A stretch of 64,000 bases of DNA from NCBI RefSeq assembly GCF_020740795.1, contig NC_067287.1:15825501-15889500 (forward strand), in the 5' to 3' direction. This stretch comes from Apus apus. Its lineage: Eukaryota; Chordata; Aves; Apodiformes; Apodidae. Both the position numbers and the translations under genes were made by a program. Position 1 is the first letter of the stretch, and the number at the start of each line of letters is the position of its first letter. The notes under the pieces were generated by a model, which searched no databases, was not told where the DNA came from, and saw nothing but the letters and a program-made list of their open reading frames with translations. Positions 1-10,179 of this stretch are shown here, in pieces.

Positions 1-2224
1 CTGCCCCTTGCTTGGCCTTCTGATTTTCTGTTCTGGGAAAAAGTTCAATGCCAAATTACTGAGTTTAGTGGTCATCTTCACTCCAGCTAGGACAAACTGG
101 GGATATGAAATACCTACAAAGATAAAATGGTTTAACTGAGAAAGAGTGCCCTTTAGATATTATGCTAGAATGGTAAGCTTGTGTCCCTGAATGATCAGCT
201 CTCATCATGTCTGCATCTGAGGCAAACAAATATTTCTGAGAAAACCTGGCCAGATACTGGGAGACTTACTTCAGGGGCTATAATAATGTTGGTGTGATAA
301 TTTACGCTTTTGCTCTCAGGCACCTGAGTTAGCATGGATATCTCATTCCTGTGCCAGATGCATATGTCAGCTTTGAGTCTCCCAGGTAGAGACATATGAC
401 CCCTTTTCAACCAGGCACTTTTAAAAATTGATTTATCTTCAAGAACTACTACCAAAAGATGCAAAAAAAAGGAAAAGGTTTTCTGGACATTGTTAATTTA
501 GGAGAGCAGTATTTATTCTGAGAGCAGTTTTGGTGGTTGGTTGCTTTCCATGACTTAGTTCACTAACGTGGGCTTGTCAAGATCTCTTCTTCATGGGTCC
601 TTATGTTGCCAGTAGCTGAAAGAGCACATCCAGACACAAACACTTAATGTAGTCTTTGTTTTACTCCTTTGGTAAACCTCAGCTTATGACCAACTTGAAA
701 GATGTGAATTAGGTGTCATGGATCTTTAACTTGGCCATTCTTATGTTTTTAGGAATGGTAAGTTCTTGTTGAGGATGGCAGAGAAGGAATGCACCTCTGC
801 TGGGATTTTTGATCTAGGGCTACATTCAAGAAGTATTTTAAGTTGACATGTTTTTACTTATGTATTAATTGAAAGATTCCCTGAAGCATATCTCCTTTAC
901 CTTGAACCCAAGGAAGTACCTAAAATTTTGGACAGTTTTTCTCTGCTGGTAAGGATTCACATCCAGGATAAATATGAACACTTGCGTGGAGCATTTTGTA
1001 GGTGCAATGCAAGTGTAAGCTGAGCAGAAGATCATTTCCAGTGGTGGCTCAGATCTTGCACAAACCAGAATAACACAGCAAAAGGAATTTTGAAGAGATT
1101 AGGGCAGACATATCAAGAATAAAGACAAATGGAGTGGGGAAGAGTGCTATCTGGGAGACTGACAAGGATAGCAGAGGGAATGGAAAACAAGAGCACTGGC
1201 CAAATCAGGTAACAAAGAGAGCGTGCGACTGATGATTCAAGGACTTTCTAAAAGGCAGCCAAGGTCAGTGAGACCCAGGGAAGACCCCTCCAAACTCCTG
1301 ACAAGGACAGAGAGAAGTCAGTAACTGGAGACACTTCTGGGAGCATCGCCTTGGACCCTGTGATGAGGATCCAAATGATGTCCAGGTTTTTTGAAGAGAT
1401 GGAAGAAAACTGTTTTGGGGGGAGAAGAGAATTGTGAAAAAGGTTTCTTGAAAAAAAACAAAGACAAGAAGTAGTTGTGTTAGAGGGGCCCTTTGAAAAG
1501 CTTGCCTTTTAGGAAGATCTGCAAAGAACTTTTTGTCTCTCCTGAGCTCTCTCCAAGGGTGTTCTGCATGGGAACCTCTCTACAAAGCAGCCATGTCTCT
1601 CTATTTTCACAAGTTCTGTGGCTGTGTTCCCCAACACGCAGCTGAGGCAGAAACTAAAGGACAGAGTATAGATACTTTGTAAGAGGGGCTTATCTCTCAG
1701 TCTCAGGTGGGTATTAATCACTCTGCCTGGCCCAGCTGGGTGCCAATAGCAAATAAACACAACATACTGATCTGTGCTCAGAGGAGTTGTGGGATCTACC
1801 ACTAATCCCTTTTGATTTAAAATTCTTTACACGGTGGAGGAGGTGAATGCATTTTGTCAAAACTAAGAAACACTCTGCAGACTAGAGAAAACATTGGAGC
1901 ATCTTACAACAGGCAATCTTTATTTTGCCAAAACCTCCAGAGAGCTTGAAGCGTTTTCCTAGGCCTTTTCCCAGCATTCTTCTAATCCCATTCCCCCTAC
2001 TTGGATGTCTCTGAGCTATTGCCTCTTCCTAACCCCCATGCTTCTGGAGAAAGACTCTGAGATTTTGCACAATTCCTGCATTAACTAGCCTGAAGAAATA
2101 CCTTCATACCTCTTGCAATAAGGTCTGCCCCATTATCTAGGTCAATACACATTCCCTTCAATAGAAAATGAATGTTTTCTCCTCCTCTCCTCTCAGATAT
2201 CTCAGTAGATTTATTTCTATCAAG
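1..2224. other. Non-coding unique sequence
   Basis: I see no gene, recognisable repeat or element in this stretch. Open frames at 195-464 and 1509-1802 on the minus strand are short, match nothing I know and lack coding-like composition. From about 1075 to 1480 the plus strand is rich in A and G, with runs such as the G-run near 1417, but there is no repeat unit. AT-rich text around 840-875 could be regulatory, though it is too short to call. Confidence 0.6.
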
Positions 2225-2340
2225 GGACTGAAATGCATGACTTTTCAACCTCTACTTAATTTTCCACTTGCTGTAATGCTGTTTGAGAGCTCGTTGCATG
2301 AGTAAACATTTGAAAGCCAAGGAGCCTTGACCCAGACTAG
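2225..2340. promoter_or_regulatory. Possible conserved non-coding element
   Basis: A short AT-rich block of high complexity contains a forkhead-like core (GTAAACA near 2302-2308) and two ATGCATG/GCATGAG-type motifs. There is no simple repeat and no open frame. It resembles vertebrate conserved non-coding sequence in texture, but conservation has not been measured. It may simply be AT-rich unique DNA. Confidence 0.2.
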
Positions 2341-2463
2341 GTCCATTGCCCTTTTTGGTTATGACAGAGATCCTTATGGTGTGCAAAGAGTTACCTAGAG
2401 GAAGGTTTTCTGGCTGACACAGCTTTCTCCCTCAGTAAATGCTTCAGAGAGTTAAATACATAA

Positions 2464-2497
2464 TAAAAAAAGTGGGGAAGGAGAAGAGAAGAGAGGG
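2464..2497. repeat. Polypurine tract
   Basis: The plus strand is almost entirely A and G for 34 bases, beginning with an A-run and continuing in short GGAAG and AGAGA units. It is low-complexity sequence next to the element-like block that follows. I see no mirror symmetry strong enough to predict a triplex. Confidence 0.75.
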
Positions 2498-2880
2498 CTA
2501 GCCAAGCTGTTCCTTGTGCAGCAGTGCCAAAGTGGTTATTTATAGCATCCTGGACCAGAGGTTGCCATTTTCCCTTTTCTCACTCCCTGTGAGGTGAGAG
2601 GCATTTTCACTCTCCCCTGCTCCCTCTCTCATATTTTTGGCAGCTCTTCTCCTTGAACTTGACCAAATGCAGCCAACCTCAACACAGCTGTTTGATAAAC
2701 AGAAACAGGGGCAGCAAGCCGGGCTTTGAAGAGGTTTTTGCAGAGCATTAACTGAAGGTTTGAATAATGGTGTGCAGTTGGCTGAAGGCTCCTCTCGTTT
2801 GGAAGGACATCAGGCACAAGCAAGAGTTCGTCAAATAATTAACAAAAATGGAGAAGAGAAAGATGCCAAGACAAACAGGG
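2490..2880. promoter_or_regulatory. Candidate enhancer-like conserved element
   Basis: This AT-leaning, high-complexity block carries several motifs of developmental transcription factors. TTATTTATAG at 2536-2545 fits the MEF2 consensus. A CAGCTG E-box sits beside a TGATAAACAG forkhead-like site near 2686-2702, and AATAATTAAC, a homeodomain-type site, lies near 2835. No open frame of note runs through it. Clustering of such motifs is typical of enhancers, but each is short and expected now and then by chance. Sequence conservation is inferred, not seen. Confidence 0.33.
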
Positions 2881-2932
2881 GCTTTTGAAATGGTGCTCAC
2901 TTCATGGCCTCTCTTCTAAACACTCAGTTATA

Positions 2933-2952
2933 CACATGCACACACACACATA
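2933..2952. repeat. (CA)n microsatellite
   Basis: A short run of CA dinucleotides interrupted once by ATG. It is an ordinary vertebrate microsatellite and probably length-variable between individuals. Confidence 0.85.
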
Positions 2953-5900
2953 CTAAAGGAATCACCTCATATGCGTGTGTTTAAGCAAGCTTCATAGCAT
3001 GGTGAGACCTCAGAGGAAGCTCTTGAGAGGTCCAAGCAGAAGAGAAAACATGACGCAGATGAGACAAATTGGCTCTTTACACAGAAATCTGAGCATTTCA
3101 CCTACCTTTTTTCTTCCACATTTTGCCTCTCTGTGTACAACTTACAGATACAAAATGGGGTACAGTAATAAAGAAAAAAAAACCCTATCAGAAGTTCAAA
3201 GTTAGAGGAAAGTGAAAAGAAAATAGACAAACTATCTGCTGCTACCTTCAAATACCTTGGTTTTTCTAGCCTGTGCATACACAAGTTCCTATCCTCTGAT
3301 GTGACTGATGATTGCTCAAGAAGAGGAAACTTCTTTGAATGTGATGGGCAGAGCAAAGTATTTTTACATCTTTTTAAGATATTCCTTTCTTTACCTGGGC
3401 TTTTAGGACTTCATTAGGATGTGGAAAAGCCTTAGCAGGAAAGGCTGGTGCTCTCACGATAGGTCAACACCCACATTCAGGAGCCTCTGAGACATCTAAC
3501 TCAGAGCTCAATTCTCATTTTCAAAACTGGCCTTTTGTGTTAAAGCTGGCCTTGTACATCTGGTGGTAAATGAGCTTCATCTCTGCTTATTAGGCATCAT
3601 CTCTTAAAGGGGAGAAACAAGCTCATGTTAAGACATATCACCCTGAAAGCTTGTGTTTAGCCATACCGCCCCAATGAAAGCTTGTTCCTAAATAACTACT
3701 CTTGTACATAGCCCAGTCATGTTTTCAGTATCTCAGGAAGTGGATTTCCATTCTCCCCTTCATAACTTTCCCTACTGATCTGGGAACCCCACACCAGAAG
3801 CTTTGTTAGACTGTCTTTTCCCCTGTCCACATGAATTTTTTTCACCGGGGGGAGGAATGAAGTAATAAAGGAACGTCCTGTGACTGTATTTTTTCCTCAG
3901 TTTCTAGCACAGGCAGGACCTTGAGGTTCCACAAGCAGCTAGAACAATTGCCTTCTGTGAACTTGACAGTGGATTAATTTTGCACAAGGTGTTTCTGAAG
4001 ACTTGCAAATAGTTCCTGAATTTCAGTGTCAGTGAGTGCCTCTGGCAACAGGTTAACAAGAGTGTTAAAGAGAGAGGGTTTGTCTGTCTTCAACAGGCTG
4101 ACATGGCATGGCTGTTAGCAGTCCCCACTTTCCACCTAAACAGCCCTGGCCTGGAGTTCTGTCTCCATCACCTGATCAGCCTGTCTCTTTGAAGGCATTT
4201 ATTTCTGCACTCACGTTGTGGCACGCCAAGTCTGTAGGATTCTGTCCACGACACAAACATTTTACTTGGGACCCAAGCTCCCCTCTGCATCGTGCTAGGT
4301 GCTTCCCTTGCTGAGGAAGTACAAGAACATGTTAATGCATAGCAAGACCTGGAATCAGGCTCTGTTGATGAGAGCTTTGTGGCTAAGCTTCCATTTGCTC
4401 CAAGAAGTAATATTTAAAGATGTGATCAGATCTTGAAAATGTGTGGGACCCAAAGGGATTCTGGGAGACTTGTTTCAGCACTGTTTGGACTGGCAGGGGA
4501 AACACAGTATCCTCCATCTGCACGTGGTACCAGAAAAGGTTTTTTTGGGTGGCACTTAAGAGAAAGACAAAGTTTTACTTCCTCCCAGGCCTCAGCACTG
4601 GGTGTGGATGCAGGCTGTGCTGACAGAAGGCAGCTTTTACTGGCAGAAGAGGTCTTGGTCCCAGACCTAACACTGGCAGAAAAGATTCAAATTAGTGCCA
4701 GCAACAAAGGTGTTTTTTTGGACACACATCTCAAAGAAAGAGGACCAGAGACCAGTGATTTGCTGAGCAGCCCTGAGATCCTAACCACTTTCAGCACCTC
4801 TAGGTATGAACTGGATTTAGTCTAACAAGTAAAGCACTTCAAAACCCATTGCCTTCTATCTTCACAGTCCCAACAATAAAGGTTAACTGGAGGTGCAACC
4901 CCACATGAGGGACCGAGCTCATGAGATGCCAGAAAGGGCCTGCTGTTTCAGAATCATGACAAGTCTGATAGTGCTGTGTTTTTTATTGTCCCTGGAATTT
5001 GACAGGGGACTAGCCAAGAGGAAGGATATCTAGGTGCTTTCCCTCTTTCCAGGATTTGTCCTCAGGGGAAAATTGTTCCATTCGCAAGGTCGTTGTCAGT
5101 GAAAACAAGTGAAACTGTCATGTAATTTCTCTCTTTTACCTCTTCCTAATCTGTCACTCACTGTAGGCTAGCAAATGTCTTTCCATGCATTTGAAAAACC
5201 ATTGGTGCTATTCTTTGGCACTGCTTTTTATAAGCCGAGTTCCCTTGCAGAGCAGGTGCAATATGGTGTAAAATTTTTCATGTGATTTCTTCTTCTGCTC
5301 ATCACAAGGAAAATTAGACTCCAGGCACCCACAGAGATGTTGATCTGCTTTCTTTGCAGTGGATAAAATAGCAATCCTTTGACAAATTTCTTTCCAAGTG
5401 GTGCAAAAACTACTGCAAGATCCAAGCCTAGTGTTGAACCGGAGGAGGTTCCAGTGTGGCTCACAGCAGATATGAACATGGCAGCTGGAAAATTTGACTG
5501 AAGAGGGAGCATGAATGAGAAAAAGCATTGGATGGAGCTCTTATCACTTCTGAAATGTGCTGGCCTTTGATCCCTCTCAGCAGGGAAACAAAGGTAGACA
5601 CCTAGAGTATACTGCTCTAGAAAAATACATTTGAGAACCAATTAGACTGTCCAGCTGTGAAGGATGAGTGTAAAAACCCTAACCCATCCAAAAGTTGTGA
5701 GGTGGGTATGTGGCACTCAACGTTTTCAAGAGACCAGTTCAAGTATGATTCTCTGTTTAAATACACAAATAGAAATCAGAGTCACAAAACCATGAAAATG
5801 AGATAAAGAGATTTGGTTTTGTCCCCATGTGTGATCTAGTAGCTGCAAGGGAGAGAGAAGATCAATAAGCCTTTCACCCTTAAACAGTTTTGGAGCCAAC

Positions 5901-6284
5901 ATGGTGCAGCTTCTGCAAAGTCAGAACCATTGACAAACAGCCAAAATCACACCTGCATTTGCAATGGCTGAGGCAGTTGTCCTGGAGAAAGAGGTGCTAA
6001 CATGAATTCACTTGCTTCTGGGAAACTCAGGAGCCTGCTGAGGAACACAGCAGGGTCACACCACCCCTTTCTGTCTCAATGGGTATGATAGGTTCATCTG
6101 AGGAGGACAGATCATAAAATGCCACTATGTGCATGGGAAAGATCCTATTGGTAGGTAAGGGACACCAAAAGCTTATGTCTACCAGTGTTTCTGGACCCCA
6201 AGTACCTGGATAAAATCCTTCTGGTATTCCTTTGCCTCCATGCACATTGTGTAAAATTGTTAAATGGAAAGGTAACCTTCTGTA
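2953..6284. other. Non-coding unique sequence
   Basis: I recognise no gene here. The longest open frame (4433-4825 plus, 130 codons) overlaps a second frame and has no family resemblance. Two overlapping minus-strand frames at 5208-5641 are likewise unsupported. The ten-base word GAAAGCTTGT occurs twice, at 3645 and 3676, without a larger repeat around it. I see no interspersed repeat. Confidence 0.6.
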
Positions 6285-6500
6285 CAGAACTTGAAATGTT
6301 TGCTGAATGCTGACTCATGGCTTCATTTCCCTGTTGACAAACACAACTCTGATTCCTCCTGTGTGAGATGAAAGGAGCAGACAGATTTACATTGTGGCTA
6401 CTTCTTTGACTGAGTCAACTAAAAAACTAGCATGGCTGTGTCTTCTCCTGTGGATAAGCCTAAACCATATTAATAAACCATTTTTTTAAAAACCAAGACC
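6285..6500. promoter_or_regulatory. Candidate regulatory block with AP-1/MAF-type sites
   Basis: TGCTGACTCA at 6308-6317 is a half MARE plus an AP-1 core, as bound by MAF and FOS/JUN family factors. A second AP-1 core, TGAGTCA, is at 6411-6417. The flanks are AT-rich and complex, ending with TAATAAACC near 6470. Two AP-1 cores in about 110 bases are suggestive only; the seven-base core is expected several times in a window this size. Confidence 0.25.
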
Positions 6501-6806
6501 AGCTAGCATCTTCTGTCCCTCTCTGACCTCTGTATGACTGCTGTTTCCAAACTTGTACCCAAATCTCATATAATGAACATGACAAAGCAGTCTCTTGATG
6601 TCATTCCTGGTTATGTAGAGCACACCACAGCAATCCATTTCTAACCAGTATGCAAATGATCTGTATGCTCTACCTTTATTGCTAATGATTAAAGTGACCA
6701 CGTGTGGATGCAACCAAGCACCAGGGAACAGTGACAGCGAGGTATCTGTAGTCCACCTCGTGCCCCAAAGGATCTGATAGATTATGTTCTTTATAACTGT
6801 AATCTC

Positions 6807-6834
6807 AAAACCAAACCAAACCCAAAACCTCAAC
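6807..6834. repeat. A/C-rich tract (T/G-rich on minus strand)
   Basis: Alternating runs of A with C or CC make a short low-complexity tract. It belongs with the similar T/G-rich tracts scattered through this window in both orientations. Confidence 0.75.
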
Positions 6835-7024
6835 AAATGAAACAAAATTAAGTCCATGTTATAGGCAACTGCTCCAGTCACCTGGACACATATGCAGCAA
6901 TCTGCTGGAACTCATGGAGGGGATAATGGAACAAAATTACTCCTGGGCTTTGGCTAGTCTAGCAGAGACAATGTCATTATTCAAACATGACCAGCACTTC
7001 TGTCTAGCAGACAAAGCCTGCAGC

Positions 7025-7185
7025 ATTGGAGTCAGAAGGGCTGGGTTGCTCTCCTAGTTCTGGTGTTGGCTTGTTGCTGGATTCTGGACAAGTCCTTCTC
7101 CATTTGGAAAGAAAAAGGAAAATAATAGCATGGGTATGGAGAGCTTGGAAATAATATAAAGTAAAAAGAACTGAGTGTAACTGCT
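7025..7185 (+). mobile_element. MIR-like (CORE-SINE) remnant
   Basis: The order of words matches old amniote MIR-type tRNA-derived SINEs as I remember them: an opening like GGAGTCAGAAGGGCTGGGTT, then CTCTCCTAGTTCTGGTGTTGGCTTG, then GGACAAGTCC (the position of GGGCAAGTCAC in MIR), then AAAATAATAGC and a GCTTGGA-like tail. The TGTGTGACCTTGG core is largely eroded, so this is an ancient, immobile copy. RepeatMasker with an amniote library would settle the family name. Confidence 0.6.
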
Positions 7186-7190
7186 ACACA

Positions 7191-8171
7191 GCAGTGTCTA
7201 TGGAACCACTGTGGTATGTTTGCATGGGCCCAAGCCCACGAGCGTGGGCATGGACATGGGCTGACTGCCAGGGAAGGAACCGTGTTGCCTTCAATTGGGC
7301 CTGAGCTTTTGTCCACGTGAGTCTGCACAAATGGGAACTGTAGATGATGCCTCAGGCTACAGTCCATCCCATCAAGAATTATTTCCAGTTTAGCCTGTCC
7401 TAAACCTAAGCACAGGAATTTTAAGATTGAGTTGCAGCCAACACCATGATGAAGCTACAAGCTATAGGGTGCTTAATTTGGTTCTCAACACACTCTTTCC
7501 CTGTGGTGTAACCTAACCTCCTGAAAGACTGTTGTCTCAGAGCATCTTCAGGAGACTCCCTGGCACCGATGGGATGAAGAAATTGCAAAACACAAGGGAT
7601 GTGTGTGTAAGGCAGGAGAATGGCAGTGCAGCCTTGGCCAGATTGGTGCTGCCTTCAGGTCAGTGTGGAGAACATGGCTGCAGTGTGCATTGGAGACCCA
7701 CCAGCTGTCAGTGGTCAGTCTCAGAAGGATTTGTGCATGGTGTTAATCACAGCGCTCCCCCATGGGGCTTCTGGCCACAGAAACAGCAGGCCTTAGGCAG
7801 GGTCATCCAACTGGCTATTCAGCACAGCCAGTTCCTGGAGCAGAACTTTCCTCAGAGAAAAGCCCTGGCTAGGGTTGTTTATCTGATTTTCCTAGCCCTG
7901 GATAAACACTGACCCTGGGTTTCAGGTTGGAGGACTTATTTCCCGTTTAATTTGTTCTGTCTTGTGCTCTCCTACAGGAACACTGCAAAAGGTACCTCTT
8001 TCTCCTTCCTCTTAAATGCTTTTCTAGATTTACCTCCTCCCAGCCCTACAGGCAGGCTGCCTACTCAGATTTAAAGGCACAGCACACAGTAACCAGAATT
8101 AATCTGCGCACCCACGCACTCATGTCTGCAGGACAAACATGTGCACCAGTAGAGCACAGGAGGCACTGAAC
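7191..8171. other. Non-coding sequence with a short inverted repeat
   Basis: No gene is recognised. At 7234-7249 there is a perfect seven-base inverted repeat (GCCCACG, two-base gap, CGTGGGC), too short to suggest an RNA gene. A 126-codon open frame at 7532-7912 plus is unlike any family I know. An acceptor-like CTCTCCTACAG near 7967-7977 is followed within 15 bases by a donor-like AAAGGTACC, which is not a plausible exon. Confidence 0.55.
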
Positions 8172-8269
8172 AACTTTTTTCCTTCCTTTTTTTCTTTCTT
8201 TTTTTTCTTCTTTTTTTCTTCTTTTTTTTAAATTTTTGCTTCCTTTTTTCCTTTTTTCTTTTCTTTCAG
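8172..8269. repeat. 98-bp polypyrimidine tract with perfect mirror repeat
   Basis: The plus strand is almost pure T and C, interrupted only by an AAA near 8230-8232 and one G. Within it, 8199-8229 is a perfect 31-base mirror repeat: T8, C, TT, C, T7, C, TT, C, T8. Homopyrimidine mirror repeats are the classic sequence requirement for intramolecular triplex (H-DNA). The tract ends in TTCTTTCAG at 8261-8269, a textbook 3' splice acceptor shape, but the sequence after it stays open for only 17 codons in the best frame and shows no good donor. Confidence 0.9.
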
Positions 8270-8289
8270 GTGTTATATAATGAAATGGA

Positions 8290-8530
8290 GATATGGAAGA
8301 ACCACAGGAAGCATTTGTTTTAAGTACAGGCTAATGCCATGAATGCTATTTGCATTACATGACAGCCCAATGAACTACAATATGAATAAGGAAAGGAAAA
8401 ACTAGTGCTTTCCTGACCAATAAATCTCTCTGTTGCTTTCTCAGGTTTCCTATCAATGCCAATTTGCATTGCCTTGCAGGGCATTAGGGATGTCAATAGG
8501 TAACAGACAGCATTAGCGAGGCTTGTCAGT
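8290..8530. promoter_or_regulatory. Candidate element with two POU octamers
   Basis: Exact octamers ATTTGCAT occur at 8348-8355 and 8462-8469 on the same strand, 114 bases apart, within AT-rich complex sequence. The octamer is bound by POU-domain (OCT) factors. About two octamers per 64 kb are expected on both strands by chance, and at least five exist in this window, so the pairing is only mildly notable. I see no open frame or repeat here. Confidence 0.28.
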
Positions 8531-8935
8531 AGATGCTGACATATTTGAGGGGGCAGGAGGAGGATGAATGCAGGAGCTGAGAAAGGAGGTGTTGGTCTGG
8601 CTGATATATATTTCTCTAGTTATATAGCTGGTAATTTAAGCCCACCAAAGTGAAATCAGTTTTTATATCCTGAAAACAGTGTTCTCTTTGTTCAGCTGTT
8701 AAGGAAAGACAACCAGGGAGGCAAAAGCAAAATATTCTAGTGCAAATATCCTGCTGGTTATCAGGCAGATAGAGAGAATCAGGAAGAGGATAACCTCTGT
8801 TTGAAATGGTCAGTGTCCTGGTAAGCATCAGCATGAGTAACTGGAGTTCATCAGCCTGTACTTACAATTGGATACAGACGCCCTACCTAGACATGGAGTG
8901 TTATCTTGCATTAAAGTTTCAAGCACCTGAGTACC

Positions 8936-8957
8936 TCAAGTGAAGTGTGATTAAGTG
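8936..8957 (+). promoter_or_regulatory. Cluster of three TNAAGTG (NK2-type) motifs
   Basis: TCAAGTG (8936-8942), TGAAGTG (8941-8947) and TTAAGTG (8951-8957) lie in 22 bases. TCAAGTG and TTAAGTG are the preferred sites of NKX2-class homeodomain proteins; the middle one is weaker. The arrangement is compact, but no wider conserved context is evident. Confidence 0.2.
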
Positions 8958-10110
8958 TCCTGCTGACCAGCTGCTCTGTCCAGCTGAGAGCAACTTTTCA
9001 GTAGTGAGTAAAATCCCTTCTATATAATGTCAAGTTGGCATCCTACCAGGAAGCTAAAGATAATCATCCCTCCCACAGACCCTCTCATCTACGGTCGGGT
9101 GGCTCGCTTGGTCTTGTTTCTCACCTGAAAGATGCTGCCTTCCAGCTGTGGTTCAGGAATGTCACCAGCTGGTTTAGTGATGAACTACTACTCTCACTCC
9201 CTAAGATTTCTGTGAAGCAGTCTCTGTTTATCTACTCACACCTTGCTGCAGCTTCACTCAGTCATTATCTGCAGAGGGGAGTTGTTGACATCCAAGTGGC
9301 TTGTGCCTCTGTCAGAAGCATGGAGAAAGTGACCCAACAGTGGCTACCAACTCTTCTAGCTCACCCACAGCAGGAGGCAATTTGGAAGGTACCTTCATGG
9401 TGGCACATCAAAAACCAGAAAGTGGGTTGTCTCTGTACAGGATAGGCACACAAGGACATAAAAATCAACCTCTTGAAAGGAACAATAATTTTTTCTCTTC
9501 CTACAGAGAAAAGGCCACCCACAGAGAAACAGAAGCCATGATTTTCATTAACCAGAGGTCTAGTTTAGTCTCTGCTGTTCAGACTGGATGGCAATTTCTT
9601 CTGCATCCTAAATTACACAGAGGATGTAACTTCTGGAGTAACTGGATTTTGACATCCCCACCCCATTGCTCACCCCTTTCCTCTAGGAAAGGATGACAGC
9701 AACAAGCACCACCCAACTCTTGCATTAAGGGTTATCCGATACATGGCTGTGTGAACGTGGTTTCTCTGGTATGAGAGAAGAGGCCCATTTAGATTCAAGC
9801 CAGAGTCAACATGACTCATTGGCTTATATATCCTTCACTGCAGGGCTCAGGAGGTCACTGTAGGTTCAAGTCTCACACTGGGACTTGGACTGGTGCTTCA
9901 TGCTGTGGGGAAGGGAGGGAAGATGCTGAGCTCCTGGAGGTGCTTCCTATTGGAGGAGAGAGAGATTTTAATCTGAGATTCCTGCTGGCAACTCTTCCAA
10001 AGGGGAATTAATTACACCAGGGCAAATTCATCCCTGGTGGAGGCTCCCTTAACTTCAATGGGGCTGTCATGGGGCTGCTTCTGTTGTTATTTTGGAGGAG
10101 GCCTGTGTGC
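8958..10110. other. Non-coding unique sequence
   Basis: No gene is recognised. Overlapping plus-strand open frames at 9035-9445 and 9301-9696 have no resemblance to known proteins. An acceptor-like TTTTTTCTCTTCCTACAG ends at about 9507, but no convincing donor follows. I see no repeat. Confidence 0.55.
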
Positions 10111-10179
10111 TATTTCTTTCTTTTTTTTGTTGTTTTTGGGTTTGTGTTATTTTTTATTTTTCGTTGGTCTTTGTGTGTG
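10111..10179 (+). repeat. T/G-rich low-complexity tract
   Basis: A T-dominated run with scattered G, GGG and GTGTG, about 69 bases long. It is one of about nine such tracts in the window and probably a decayed simple repeat. Short open frames through it (10069-10298) are rich in F, L and V only because of the T-richness and are not genes. Confidence 0.8.

Noticed and set aside
9863..9873. tRNA B-box-like word GGTTCAAGTCT
   Set aside because: No A box at the right distance and no cloverleaf stems around it.
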